A DNA stretch of 64,000 nucleotides from Labrys monachus (GTDB lineage: Bacteria > Pseudomonadota > Alphaproteobacteria > Rhizobiales > Labraceae): assembly GCF_030814655.1 (NCBI RefSeq), contig NZ_JAUSVK010000001.1:3057501-3121500 (forward strand), written 5' to 3'. The notes beneath the pieces were generated by a model. That model had not been told where the DNA came from. It worked only from the letters and a program-made list of their open reading frames with translations, and did no database searches. A program made the translations under genes and the position numbers. Positions 46,376 to 55,637 of the stretch are shown in pieces. Position 1 is the stretch's first letter, and the number at the start of each line of letters is the position of its first letter.

Positions 46376-48688
46376 TCACGCCGCCACGCTGCTGTCGTCG
46401 TCGGTCGGAAGCCACAGACGCATCATCGCGCCGTGGCCGCCGCTCGCGACGGACGGGGCATCCAGCAGTTCGATGCCGCCGCCATGCTCCTCCATGATCT
46501 TGCCGACAATGGCCAGACCAAGGCCGGTGCCCTTTTCACGAGTGGTGACATAGGGTTCGAGCAATTTCTGCCGATTCTCCTTCGGCAGGCCGATGCCATT
46601 GTCGATCACCTGCACCGCAACGTTTGTGCCGTCACGCACAACCGAGACGGTGATCTGCCCCGGCTCGCGCAGCGCCTCCGGCAGGCCGGTGATCGCTTCG
46701 GTGGCATTCTTCACGATGTTCGTCACCGCCTGCGAGAGCAGCCGCCGGTCGAAGCGGGCGAGGATCGGTTCCTGCGGCGGCTCGAAGGTGAAGGCGATGT
46801 CGGGATAGCCGATGCGCATCATGAAGACGACCTGCCTGACCATCTCCCCGAAATCCTCCCGCTCGATCGAGGGCTTCGGCATGCGGGCGAAGGAGGAGAA
46901 TTCGTCGACCATGCGCTTGATGTCGTCGACCTGGCGCACGATCGTGTTGGTGCACTGGTCGAACACCTCGCGGTCCTCGACGATCACCTTGCCGTATTTG
47001 CGCCGGATGCGTTCCGCCGACAGCTGGATCGGCGTCAACGGATTCTTGATCTCGTGGGCGATGCGGCGCGCCACGTCGGCCCAGGCGGAGCTGCGCTGCG
47101 CAACCACCAGCTCGGTGATGTCGTCGAGGGTGACGACATAGCCGTGCTCGCGCATGTTCGACTGCTCGCTGGTGACGCGCACGGTGATGTTGCGCTCGCG
47201 CCCCTCCCGGTTGAGGGTGATCTGCCCCTGCACCAGCCGCGAGCGCACGGCCATGGCGTCGTGCAGGAAGACGGCGAGCTCCGGCATCAGCTCGGCGAGC
47301 GGACGGCCGAGCGGCGACTGGCGGGAGCCGATCCAGCGCGCCGCGAGCGGATTGACGACGGTGATGCGGCCTTCCTCGTCGATGCCGATGACGCCGGTCG
47401 AGACGCCCGACAGCACGGCCTCGATGAAGCGCCTCCGACTGTCGAGAAGGTCGTTGGCGCCGAGGAGCTCGTTGCGCTGGGTGCGCAGCGTGTCGGTCAT
47501 GTTGTTGAAGGTGTCGCCAAGCTTGCCGAGATCACCCGAGCCGGGCGCGACCGGCACCCGCACATAGAGGTTGCCGCTGCCGACCTGGTCCGCCGCGGCG
47601 ATCAGGCGGCGGATCGGATCGACGAGCCGGTTGGCGAAGGACAGGCCGATCCAGATCGCCGCGAGGAGCATGTTGAGGGCGATGATGGCGTAGAGCAGCG
47701 CAAAATTGACCTGCGTCGGAAAGCGGGTCGCCTCGAGATCCTGGAAGCGGGCCGCCGATTCCTCGGTGGTGCGCAGATAGCCGGAGACCTGCTTGTCGAA
47801 GGGGCGGATGTAGAACAGGTAGCGGTTGTCGTAGGCGGTGAGCTTGACGACGATGCCCATCACGTCGCGCGATCCCGGCTCGATGAAGACGGCGTCCTGC
47901 CTATCGGCGCTGGCGATGGCCGGCGGCGGCGGCAAGGGAAAATTGGGGGCGACCAGGATGTCCGACCGGTCGGTGATCCGGCCGTCATGGGTGAGCAGCA
48001 TCACGCCCGGCAGGCCGCGATAGGTCGCCATCGCCTTGAGATATTGCTGGAACTTGCCGGGATCGGTGACGTAGATCGGCTCGATGCGGTTGAGGTCGGC
48101 TGCCATGGCCAGCGCCTCGCCCCGCATCAGGATGCCCTGCTCGTCGACATAGGTCTGGGCCACCTTCACCGAATTGGTGACGATGTCGTGCACGCGGGTC
48201 GAGAAGAGATTGTCGAGGCCGCGGTCGAGCGAGATGATCGCGACCGTCGCCAGCAGGATCACCGGCATGGCCGAGACGATCGAGAACAGGCCGATCACCC
48301 GCATGTGGAGGGCGGCGCCGGCCTGGCCGCGGCGGCGCGCGGCGATCAGGCTGCCTACCTCGACCGCGAGCAGCACGAGGAGAGCGACGATGAAGGAGGC
48401 GTTGACGACGAACAGCGCATCGATGGCGTTGCTGTAGGCGGTATCGCTCGCCGCCGGCAGCGGCGCCGGGTCCAGCTTCAGGACAAAGCGGGCCTGCGCC
48501 ACCCAGTTCCGGAGAAGGGAGGCGATCGGCTCGACGTCGACGAGCACGAGAAACGTGCCGATGGCCGAGGCGACCGACAGGATCACGAGGCCAAAGCCGA
48601 GCAGGCCCAACCGCCGAGCGGGCATGGGAGCGGGCTGAGACAAGGCAGCACTGGCTCGTTCGACGATTGCCATCAGCACCGGTTCCAT
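46376..48688 (-). CDS. ntrY: Nitrogen regulation sensor histidine kinase NtrY
   Basis: A 770-residue membrane sensor kinase. Membrane helices lie near the N terminus (three between about 20 and 130, and one near 330), flanking a periplasmic domain; then come HAMP, PAS, a HisKA box [20 protein letters not shown] and an HATPase domain (NATEAITG, GTGLGLAI). Start is uncertain between ATG 48688 and ATG 48673 (765 residues); the open frame beyond is not family-like. It has its own 429-base upstream region, so it may be expressed apart from ntrBC. Confidence 0.93.
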   Translation of the reverse strand: MEPVLMAIVERASAALSQPAPMPARRLGLLGFGLVILSVASAIGTFLVLVDVEPIASLLRNWVAQARFVLKLDPAPLPAASDTAYSNAIDALFVVNASFIVALLVLLAVEVGSLIAARRRGQAGAALHMRVIGLFSIVSAMPVILLATVAIISLDRGLDNLFSTRVHDIVTNSVKVAQTYVDEQGILMRGEALAMAADLNRIEPIYVTDPGKFQQYLKAMATYRGLPGVMLLTHDGRITDRSDILVAPNFPLPPPPAIASADRQDAVFIEPGSRDVMGIVVKLTAYDNRYLFYIRPFDKQVSGYLRTTEESAARFQDLEATRFPTQVNFALLYAIIALNMLLAAIWIGLSFANRLVDPIRRLIAAADQVGSGNLYVRVPVAPGSGDLGKLGDTFNNMTDTLRTQRNELLGANDLLDSRRRFIEAVLSGVSTGVIGIDEEGRITVVNPLAARWIGSRQSPLGRPLAELMPELAVFLHDAMAVRSRLVQGQITLNREGRERNITVRVTSEQSNMREHGYVVTLDDITELVVAQRSSAWADVARRIAHEIKNPLTPIQLSAERIRRKYGKVIVEDREVFDQCTNTIVRQVDDIKRMVDEFSSFARMPKPSIEREDFGEMVRQVVFMMRIGYPDIAFTFEPPQEPILARFDRRLLSQAVTNIVKNATEAITGLPEALREPGQITVSVVRDGTNVAVQVIDNGIGLPKENRQKLLEPYVTTREKGTGLGLAIVGKIMEEHGGGIELLDAPSVASGGHGAMMRLWLPTDDDSSVAA

Positions 48689-49117
48689 AAGCTTCGCCAA
48701 AGCGGCGCCGGGGCGGGGAAGCCGCCCACAGCCGATCCGCCTTCGCTCGATCGGGGCGGCCCTCGGTGCCGCGCCGCCCCCATACGACGCGAACCGTGAT
48801 TTATTCGTGCATCCCTGTTGCCAAATTGTAACAGAATCAAGGCGCTGAAACTGCACAATTGCGCTCGGGTCCGCACCGTCGCTTCCGTGGCGGCCACCGC
48901 CGCGGCGACATCTCGCTTGCGCGCCAGAAACACAATGGCAACAGGCCGCTGATACCGTAGCGGCATGCAGGATGCAACACGCGCCTCCCTGCAGAGGAGT
49001 TCGCGGTTCCGTAGCGGCAGGGCAATCGCCTTGGCCGTCATTGCCTGCACGGCGCGCTGGTGTGATGCGCCCGGACGCCGGCCCTTCACGTCGCAAAGAG
49101 CCTTGAAGATATCCGCC
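48689..49117. other. Intergenic region between ntrC and ntrY
   Basis: These 429 bases contain no convincing gene. They include a GG-N10-GC motif of sigma-54 type on the minus strand (48808-48823) and a locally AT-rich patch (48795-48860) suited to promoters. No hairpin terminator behind ntrC was recognised. Confidence 0.5.
48808..48823 (-). promoter_or_regulatory. Sigma-54-like promoter element upstream of ntrY
   Basis: The minus strand reads TGGCAACAGGGATGCA. It keeps the invariant GG and GC with ten bases between and 13 of 16 consensus positions of TGGCAC-N5-TTGCA style, allowing for free positions; mismatches fall just after TGGCA and before TGC. It lies about 120 bases before the ntrY start. 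Confidence 0.4.
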
Positions 49118-50557
49118 TCAGCGAATGGAGCGGATCACCTGGATATCGAGGTCCCGGATCTTCTTGCGCAGCGTATTGCGATTGACGCCGAGAAGCTCCG
49201 CAGCCTTGATCTGGTTGCCGCGCGTGGCCGCCAGCGCCGCACCGATCAGCGGTTCCTCGATGTCGCGCAGGATGCGGTGATAGAGGCCGGGCGGGGGCAG
49301 ATCCTCGCCGAACTTGCCGAAATAGCGGGTCATGTGCCGCTCGACCGATGCCGAGAGGGTTTCGTCGGCAGGGCTTTCCGATTCCAGCGGCATCGTTTCC
49401 GAGGTCGCCAGCTCCTGCTCGATGATCGCGGACGTCAGCGTCTCCTGGGGATAGAGCGCGGACAGCCGGCGAATCAGGTTTTCGAGTTCGCGCACATTGC
49501 CGGGCCAGCGGTGGCGCTTGAGGCGCTCGACCGCCGATGCATCGAGATGCTTGGGCGGCAGCCCTTCACGTTCCACGAGCTTGAAGAAGTGGCGGGCGAG
49601 GTCCGGCACGTCCTCGGCGCGCTCCCGCAAGGGCGGCAGGCGCAGCGGCACCACGTTGAGGCGGAAGAACAGATCCTCGCGGAAGAGGCCCTGCTGGATG
49701 AGGACGCGCAGGTCCTTGTTGGTGGCGGCGACGATGCGCACGTCGGTCTTGATCGGCGTGCGGCCGCCGACGGTGGTGTACTCGCCCTGCTGCAGGACGC
49801 GCAGGAGACGCGTCTGCGCCTCCATCGGCATGTCGCCGATCTCGTCGAGGAAGAGCGTGCCGCCCTCGGCCTGCTCGAACCGCCCCACGGAGCGGGCATT
49901 GGCCCCGGTGAAGGCGCCCTTCTCGTGGCCGAACAGCTCCGACTCGATCAGGTCGCGCGGGATCGCCGCCATGTTGATGGCGACGAAGGCGCCGTTGCGG
50001 CGCTTGCCGTAATCGTGCAGTGCCTTGGCGACGAGTTCCTTGCCGGTGCCCGATTCGCCGGAGATCATCACCGTCAGGTCGGTCTGCATGAGGCGCGCGA
50101 GGACGCGGTAGATCTCCTGCATGGCCGCCGAGCGGCCGACCAGCGGCATCGCCTCGGCTTCGTCCGTCGAGCGCGACGGCGGCTTGCCCTTCGGCTCGCT
50201 GAGCGCCCGGCCGACGATGGCGATGAGTTCCTTGAGGTCGAACGGCTTGGGCAGATAGTCGTAGGCGCCCTTCTCGGAGGCCCGGATCGCCGTCATCAGC
50301 GTGTTCTGCGCGCTCATCACGACGACCGGCAGCTCCGGCCGCAATTTGCGGATGCGGGGCAGCATGTCGAAGGCGTTTTCGTCCGGCATCACCACGTCCG
50401 TGATGACGAGATCGCCTTCGCCCTGGCTGACCCAGCGCCACAGCGTCGTCGCATTGCCGGTGGAGCGGACCTCATAGCCCGCGCGCGACAGGGCCTGATT
50501 CAGCACCGTACGGATGGCTGCATCGTCATCGGCAACAAGAATACTGCCTGCCTGCAT
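49118..50557 (-). CDS. ntrC: Nitrogen regulation response regulator NtrC
   Basis: A 479-residue sigma-54 activator. Receiver Asp54 is in [10 protein letters not shown]; the AAA+ domain has Walker A GESGTGKE, an intact GAFTGA loop (214-219) and LFLDEIGDM; the C-terminal Fis-type helix-turn-helix is [20 protein letters not shown]. It activates glutamine synthetase and nitrogen-scavenging genes when phosphorylated by NtrB, whose gene is 11 bases upstream. Confidence 0.97.
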   Translation of the reverse strand: MQAGSILVADDDAAIRTVLNQALSRAGYEVRSTGNATTLWRWVSQGEGDLVITDVVMPDENAFDMLPRIRKLRPELPVVVMSAQNTLMTAIRASEKGAYDYLPKPFDLKELIAIVGRALSEPKGKPPSRSTDEAEAMPLVGRSAAMQEIYRVLARLMQTDLTVMISGESGTGKELVAKALHDYGKRRNGAFVAINMAAIPRDLIESELFGHEKGAFTGANARSVGRFEQAEGGTLFLDEIGDMPMEAQTRLLRVLQQGEYTTVGGRTPIKTDVRIVAATNKDLRVLIQQGLFREDLFFRLNVVPLRLPPLRERAEDVPDLARHFFKLVEREGLPPKHLDASAVERLKRHRWPGNVRELENLIRRLSALYPQETLTSAIIEQELATSETMPLESESPADETLSASVERHMTRYFGKFGEDLPPPGLYHRILRDIEEPLIGAALAATRGNQIKAAELLGVNRNTLRKKIRDLDIQVIRSIR

Positions 50558-50568
50558 GCTGGGTGTTC

Positions 50569-51669
50569 CTATGCGCTGCGCTCGGAGCGATACATCGGGA
50601 GAAGGATACGGAAGACGGTACGCCGGTTCTGGCTCTCGCATTCGACGATGCCGCCATGATCGCCGACGATCTTCGCCACCAGGGCAAGGCCGAGACCGGT
50701 GCCGCTGGTCTTGGTGGTGACGAAGGGGTCGAACAGATAGGGCACGAGGTCCGGGGCGACCCCCGGCCCGTTGTCCTTGATGCAGACCTCGATCGGCAGG
50801 CTGACGCGGGCCGAGGATCCCGGCACCGACAGGCGGACGCCGGGCTTGAACCCCGTCGTCATCACGATGTCGCCGTCCGGGGCGCCGTCGATCGCCTCGG
50901 CGGCGTTCTTGACGAGGTTGAGGATCACCTGGATCAGCTGATCCTTGTTGGCATGGACGGGCGGCAGGGAGGGGTCGTAATCCTCGACGAACTTGATCTT
51001 GCGGGCGAAGCCGGACTGGGCGAGCTTCTTCACGTGCTCGAGCACGACATGGATGTTGACCGGGCTGCGCGCGACGGGCCGCTCGTCGGAGAAGACTTCC
51101 ATGCGGTCCACCAGCTTGACGATGCGGTCGGCCTCGTCGCAGATGAGCTGCGTCAGCGCGCGATCGGGATCGTCGACGGACTGTTCGAGCAGCTGCGCCG
51201 CGCCGCGAATGCCCGACAGCGGATTCTTGATCTCGTGCGCCAGCATCGCCGCCAGCGCGGTGACCGAGCGGGCCGCGCCGCGATGCGTCAGCTGGCGGTC
51301 CATCTTGTCGGCGATGGTGCGCTCCTGCAGCATGATCACGACGCCGCCGGACTGGTCCTGCATCGGTGCGACCTGGATGTCGACCGGCCGTTCGCTGCCG
51401 AGCCGGGGGGAGCCGAGATCGACGCGATATTCGTTGACCGGCGCGTTGCGGATGCGAACCTGGTCGATCAGGGCAAGCAGGGGCGAGCCGAAGGGCAGGA
51501 GGTCGCGCAGGAAATTGCGCCGCATCATCGGGGCGCTGATGTCGAAGAAGGCTTCGGCCGCGATATTGGCGTCGACGACGCGGCCCTGCCCGTCCACGGA
51601 CAGGATTGCATGCGGCAGCGCGTTGAGCACCGCTTCGTGATTGGGCATATTCGAGGGCAAGGCCGTCAT
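50569..51669 (-). CDS. ntrB: Nitrogen regulation sensor histidine kinase NtrB
   Basis: A 366-residue cytoplasmic kinase/phosphatase controlled by PII protein. It has a PAS domain (about 10-120), the HisKA box with His145 ([20 protein letters not shown]) and an HATPase domain with DNGPGV and [11 protein letters not shown]. There are no membrane segments. The start overlaps the dusB stop by four bases, coupling it to the nifR3 gene as in other rhizobia. Confidence 0.96.
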   Translation of the reverse strand: MTALPSNMPNHEAVLNALPHAILSVDGQGRVVDANIAAEAFFDISAPMMRRNFLRDLLPFGSPLLALIDQVRIRNAPVNEYRVDLGSPRLGSERPVDIQVAPMQDQSGGVVIMLQERTIADKMDRQLTHRGAARSVTALAAMLAHEIKNPLSGIRGAAQLLEQSVDDPDRALTQLICDEADRIVKLVDRMEVFSDERPVARSPVNIHVVLEHVKKLAQSGFARKIKFVEDYDPSLPPVHANKDQLIQVILNLVKNAAEAIDGAPDGDIVMTTGFKPGVRLSVPGSSARVSLPIEVCIKDNGPGVAPDLVPYLFDPFVTTKTSGTGLGLALVAKIVGDHGGIVECESQNRRTVFRILLPMYRSERSA

Positions 51670-52706
51670 GCCGCCATCCGTTCGAGACTTGCGAAAAACG
51701 CGATGAAATTTTCAGCGACCGCGCCGGGATCCTCGCCCGTCAAGGCGGCGTGGCGCAGCGCTTCCCTGCCGCCCCCGAAGCGTGCCCGCGCCGTATCCAT
51801 GGCGGACGCCAGATGCTTGCGGGCATGCCGCACGCCCTGCCGGGAACCGTAAAGCCCCAGCAGTCCTTCGTAATGCTCCAGCGCCAGTTCCTTCTGGGCC
51901 TGCGCCGACGGTGCCGGCAGGGCGTGCCCGGCGGCAAGCTCGCGGGCAAGATGGCCCGGCAACCAGGGCTGTCCCTGGGCGGCGCGTCCCACCATCACCG
52001 CATCCGCGCCCGAATGCTGCAGCATCGCCAGCGCGTCCGAGAGATCGCGGCAGTCGCCGTTGGCGACGACGGGAATGGTGACGGCCTGCTTGACCGCCCG
52101 GATCGCGCCCCAGTCGGCGCGCCCCTTGTAGAACTGCATGCGGGTGCGTCCGTGCACGGTGATCATCGCGGCGCCGGCATGTTCCGCCCGGCGGGCGAGT
52201 TCCGGCGCGTTGAGGGATGTCTCGTCCCACCCCAGACGCATCTTCACCGTCACGGGCACGGAAACGGCGGACACCGTCGCATCGACCAGCGTCAGCGCAT
52301 GGTCGAGGTCGCGCATCAGCGCGGAACCCGACCAGCCGCCGGTGACGCGCTTGGCAGGGCAACCCATGTTGATGTCGATGACGTCGGCGCCGGAGCCGAC
52401 CGCGACGCGTGCCGCCTCCCCCATCCAGCGGGCATCGCATCCGGCGAGCTGGACGACATGCAGGCCGCCGCCGGGCCCTTCCGCCCGCAAGCGGGCTTCC
52501 TCGTCGCCCGCGGCAAGCCGGTCGCTCGCCACCATTTCCGAGATGACGAGGCCTGCGCCGCAGCGACGGGCGATGCGACGCAGCACCGCATCCGTCACAC
52601 CCGACATCGGCGCGAGAATGACGCGATTGGCCAGTTGCAGGGGACCTATGCGCAGGACCGTATCTTCCGGCTCTCGCGCCAAGGCAGCCGCGTCATTGCC
52701 CAGCAT
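51666..52706 (-). CDS. dusB: tRNA-dihydrouridine synthase (NifR3/DusB type)
   Basis: A 346-residue FMN enzyme that reduces uridine in the tRNA D-loop. [18 protein letters not shown] starts the barrel; the catalytic-loop Cys is in [29 protein letters not shown] and VVANGDC supply FMN and RNA contacts. It is the classical nifR3, first gene of the ntr operon. A housekeeping promoter lies 26 bases ahead. Confidence 0.95.
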   Translation of the reverse strand: MLGNDAAALAREPEDTVLRIGPLQLANRVILAPMSGVTDAVLRRIARRCGAGLVISEMVASDRLAAGDEEARLRAEGPGGGLHVVQLAGCDARWMGEAARVAVGSGADVIDINMGCPAKRVTGGWSGSALMRDLDHALTLVDATVSAVSVPVTVKMRLGWDETSLNAPELARRAEHAGAAMITVHGRTRMQFYKGRADWGAIRAVKQAVTIPVVANGDCRDLSDALAMLQHSGADAVMVGRAAQGQPWLPGHLARELAAGHALPAPSAQAQKELALEHYEGLLGLYGSRQGVRHARKHLASAMDTARARFGGGREALRHAALTGEDPGAVAENFIAFFASLERMAA

Positions 52707-52731
52707 AGATGCAGAACTCCTCTATGCCTAC

Positions 52732-52760
52732 AACTTAACCACTCGCCCACTTTGTATCAA
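52732..52760 (-). promoter_or_regulatory. Housekeeping promoter for dusB-ntrB-ntrC
   Basis: On the minus strand TTGATA and TAAGTT are separated by exactly 17 bases, ending 26 bases before the dusB ATG. AGAGGAG lies in the short leader as ribosome site. Confidence 0.6.
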
Positions 52761-52919
52761 GGGGTAAGCGCCTGCAAAACAAGCATGCCCCCAAAACGAG
52801 CAACGCATGAGGCGCGTCACACGGATGCAAGGCTGGCGTGCTCCCGCCTCATCTCGATTTCGAACCCGCAGCACGCCGCACCGACCCGGCACAACCTGAT
52901 TCGGTCCGCTGCCGCCGAC

Positions 52920-54395
52920 CTATTCGATGCCGAGTTTCGCCTTCAGGAGCTCGTTGAGCGCCTTCGGGTTGGCCTTGCCACCGGTCTGCTTCATCACCTG
53001 GCCGACGAACCAGCCGAGCATGGTCGGCTTGGCCTTGACCTGCTCGACCTTGTCGGGATTGGCTGCGATCACCGCATCGATGGCGGCTTCGATCGCCCCG
53101 GTATCGGTGACCTGCTTCATGCCGCGCGCTTCGACGACGGCGGCGGGAATGCCGCCTTCGACCCAGACGATCTCGAACAGGTCCTTGGCGATCTTGCCCG
53201 AAATCACGGCCGACGAAATCAGGTCGACGATGCCGCCCAGTTGATCGGCCGTCACCGGCGAAGCGGCGATGTCGAGGCCCTCCTTGTTCAGCCGGCCGAA
53301 CAATTCGTTGATGACCCAGTTGGCGGCGAGCTTGCCGTCTCGGCCCGTCGCCACGCTTTCGAAGAAGTCCGCCGATTCGCGCTCGGCCGTCAGCACGCTC
53401 GCATCATAGGCGGAGAGGCCGTATTCGGCGATGAAGCGTGCCTTCTTGGCGTCGGGCAGTTCCGGCAGATGGGCTGCGAGCGCATCGACATAGGCCTGGT
53501 CGAATTCGAGCGGCAGGAGATCCGGGTCGGGGAAATAGCGGTAGTCATGCGCCTCTTCCTTCGAGCGCATCGAGCGTGTCTCGCCCTTGCCGGGGTCGTA
53601 GAGCCGCGTTTCCTGATCGATGACGCCGCCGTCCTCGATGATGCCGATCTGGCGGCGGGCCTCGACCTCGATGGCCTGTCCGATGAAGCGGATCGAGTTG
53701 ACGTTCTTGATCTCGCAGCGCGTGCCGAGCGGCGCGCCCAGCTTGCGCACGGAAACGTTGACATCGGCGCGCAGATTGCCCTTGTCCATGTCGCCGTCGC
53801 AGGTGCCGAGATAGCGCAGGATGGTGCGCAGCTTCGTCACATAGGCCCGCGCCTCGTCGGCCGAGCGCAGGTCCGGCCGCGACACGATCTCCATCAGCGC
53901 GACGCCCGAGCGGTTCAGGTCGACGAAGGACAGCGAGGGATGCTGGTCGTGCAGCGACTTGCCGGCATCCTGCTCCAGATGGAGGCGCTCGATGCCGACC
54001 TGCAGCGTCTCGCCGGTCTCGGGCACCTCGACGAGGACGACGCCCTCGCCGACGATCGGCTGCTTGTACTGGGAGATCTGGTAGCCCTGCGGCAGATCCG
54101 GATAGAAGTAGTTCTTGCGGTCGAACACCGACCGCAGATTGACCTGCGCCTTCAGGCCGAGGCCGGTGCGGATGGCCTGGCGCACGCACTCCTCGTTGAT
54201 CACGGGCAGCATGCCGGGCATGGCGGCGTCGACGAAGGAGACGTGGCTGTTGGGCTCGCCGCCGAACCGGGTCGAGGCGCCCGAGAACAATTTGGCCTCG
54301 GAGGTGACCTGAGCATGGATCTCCATGCCGATGACGACTTCCCAATCGCCGGTGGCGCCCCTGATCAGCTTCTTGGGATCAACCGTGGCGTTCAT
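52920..54395 (-). CDS. gatB: Aspartyl/glutamyl-tRNA amidotransferase subunit B
   Basis: A 491-residue subunit that activates misacylated Glu-tRNA-Gln or Asp-tRNA-Asn. The cradle domain has [34 protein letters not shown] and [20 protein letters not shown]; the C-terminal YqeY-like tail domain is complete to KAKLGIE. It is separated from gatA by a chorismate mutase gene and a toxin-antitoxin pair, all on the same strand. Confidence 0.97.
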   Translation of the reverse strand: MNATVDPKKLIRGATGDWEVVIGMEIHAQVTSEAKLFSGASTRFGGEPNSHVSFVDAAMPGMLPVINEECVRQAIRTGLGLKAQVNLRSVFDRKNYFYPDLPQGYQISQYKQPIVGEGVVLVEVPETGETLQVGIERLHLEQDAGKSLHDQHPSLSFVDLNRSGVALMEIVSRPDLRSADEARAYVTKLRTILRYLGTCDGDMDKGNLRADVNVSVRKLGAPLGTRCEIKNVNSIRFIGQAIEVEARRQIGIIEDGGVIDQETRLYDPGKGETRSMRSKEEAHDYRYFPDPDLLPLEFDQAYVDALAAHLPELPDAKKARFIAEYGLSAYDASVLTAERESADFFESVATGRDGKLAANWVINELFGRLNKEGLDIAASPVTADQLGGIVDLISSAVISGKIAKDLFEIVWVEGGIPAAVVEARGMKQVTDTGAIEAAIDAVIAANPDKVEQVKAKPTMLGWFVGQVMKQTGGKANPKALNELLKAKLGIE

Positions 54396-54431
54396 GTCAA
54401 AGTCCTCGGAATAGCAAGCATGGATCGAATG

Positions 54432-54848
54432 TCAGCAGGCAAGCGCCTGCATATGTCCTTGTTCGGCATAGGCCAAGAGCAATCGATCGCGCGTGACCAA
54501 TGTGCAGCCATATTCGCGCGCGGTCGCGGCGATAATCCTGTCCGCAGGATCGCGCGGAGGATCGCCCGGCAGGAAGGACGATGCAATGAGGAGATCGGGC
54601 GGCATGTCCGTAAGGTGGAGATCCAGGCCTGTGAGCACGCCCCTGAACCATGCGTGGGGCGACATCGTCATCTTCAGCCGCCCGCGAGAGACGAGAAGCC
54701 CGATCTCCCAAGCGGTGATGGGGCAAACGCGGACGGGGTCGCCCCGCAGCGCCGCCTCGTTCAGCGCTCTGGTCGCGGCCTCGTCGATCGGCGCTCCCTC
54801 GGCGGCCCAGATCACGGCGCATGTATCCAGGAGCAGAGCCGACGCCAT
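54432..54848 (-). CDS. PIN-domain toxin, VapC-like
   Basis: A 138-residue PIN ribonuclease of the kind found in type II toxin-antitoxin pairs. The acidic metal site is Asp8 (LLLDTCAVIW), Glu48 (ITAWEIGLL), Asp100/Asp103 (PRDPADRIIAATA) and Asp121 (LVTRDRLLL). The ATG at 54848 follows the partner gene stop by one base. All catalytic residues are present, so it should be active unless bound by the partner. Confidence 0.88.
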   Translation of the reverse strand: MASALLLDTCAVIWAAEGAPIDEAATRALNEAALRGDPVRVCPITAWEIGLLVSRGRLKMTMSPHAWFRGVLTGLDLHLTDMPPDLLIASSFLPGDPPRDPADRIIAATAREYGCTLVTRDRLLLAYAEQGHMQALAC

Positions 54849-54849
54849 G

Positions 54850-55239
54850 TCAGGATCTCGGGCCCCATTCGGGATCGGCCGGCTCGGTGAGGTCAACCCC
54901 GTCGCCGACACGCACCTGGCCCTTCAGGACGCCGAAAGGGAACGATCCGCGCGCGGCCGGAGAGGGCTTGCCGGCCGGAACCGAATGCGGCGAAGCAGCC
55001 ATGCGCCGAAAGACCAGTTTACGGTCAGCCAGGTCCACTCGCTCCGAAGAAAAGCCGGCTTCGAGCCAGACCTTGGTCATCACGTTGTTCGACGGATTGT
55101 TGCTCCACCAAGCCCGGTGCTGCAATGCCGTCGGAGGCAGCGGCACTCCCGTAACCCGCTCGATTTCCGCGAAGGTCATCGGCACTTCCGCAAATTTCTG
55201 TTGGCGCAGATGATCACCCAGTCGGGCATATTTGCTCAT
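54850..55239 (-). CDS. Putative antitoxin partner of the PIN toxin
   Basis: A 129-residue protein. The N-terminal half (SKYARLGDHLRQQKFAEVPM, then FAEIERVTG and LPPTALQHRAWWSNNPSNN) is a small domain known from many uncharacterised bacterial proteins; the C-terminal half is Pro/Gly-rich and could be the toxin-binding tail. It precedes the PIN gene with one base between, and an operator-like dyad lies just upstream. The antitoxin role is inferred from position; the family is not one of the standard VapB folds I recognise. Confidence 0.7.
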   Translation of the reverse strand: MSKYARLGDHLRQQKFAEVPMTFAEIERVTGVPLPPTALQHRAWWSNNPSNNVMTKVWLEAGFSSERVDLADRKLVFRRMAASPHSVPAGKPSPAARGSFPFGVLKGQVRVGDGVDLTEPADPEWGPRS

Positions 55240-55259
55240 GGCACCCTCACGTGCACAAC

Positions 55260-55274
55260 AAACACACAGTGTTT
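55260..55274 (-). promoter_or_regulatory. Operator-like dyad upstream of the toxin-antitoxin pair
   Basis: AAACAC-ACA-GTGTTT is a perfect dyad 21 bases before the antitoxin ATG, and GTTTA-N15-TAAAC (55271-55295) overlaps it. The patch is AT-rich in a GC-rich region. Autoregulation by the antitoxin is the simplest reading. Confidence 0.5.
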
Positions 55275-55319
55275 AACATATGCGTTGTTGTAAACAAGGA
55301 TTTGTGGCGCCGCGGCGAA

Positions 55320-55634
55320 TCAGAGCCCGTCATTACCCTCGATCGCCAGATGCCGGTCCTCATAGGCGATGGTCCAGCTCACCAGGTCGCGCCACAGCAG
55401 CTCGGCGAGGTCGGGCGGGACGCCTTCGGCCTCCGCCCTGTGCCGGGCGGCGGCGACGACCTCCTCGACCCGTTCGGGAATGTTCGCCGGCAGGCCGTCG
55501 CGCTGCTTGACCTGGACGACCCGCTCCACCACCTGCAGGCGGGCGGCCAGCAGCCGCACGATCTGCGCGTCGAGGTCATCGATCTCGCAGCGCAGGCCGG
55601 GCAGCGTTTCGGAGGTGACCGGCCCGCCTGCCAT
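55320..55634 (-). CDS. Chorismate mutase, AroQ fold, PchB-like
   Basis: A 104-residue all-helical AroQ protein. Arg15, Arg32 and Lys43 have the same spacing (17 and 11) as the catalytic Arg11, Arg28 and Lys39 of the E. coli enzyme; Glu92 takes the place of the Gln in helix 3. The second half (NIPERVEEVVAAARHRAEAE) resembles PchB isochorismate-pyruvate lyases more than PheA-type mutases. It lies three bases after gatA. It converts chorismate to prephenate, or cleaves isochorismate; no siderophore genes are near. Confidence 0.85.
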   Translation of the reverse strand: MAGGPVTSETLPGLRCEIDDLDAQIVRLLAARLQVVERVVQVKQRDGLPANIPERVEEVVAAARHRAEAEGVPPDLAELLWRDLVSWTIAYEDRHLAIEGNDGL

Positions 55635-55637
55635 CGC

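Noticed and set aside
51750-54890. A 1046-codon plus-strand open frame across dusB, gatB and the PIN gene
   Set aside because: It runs over three convincing minus-strand genes and an intergenic gap, with no recognisable domain.
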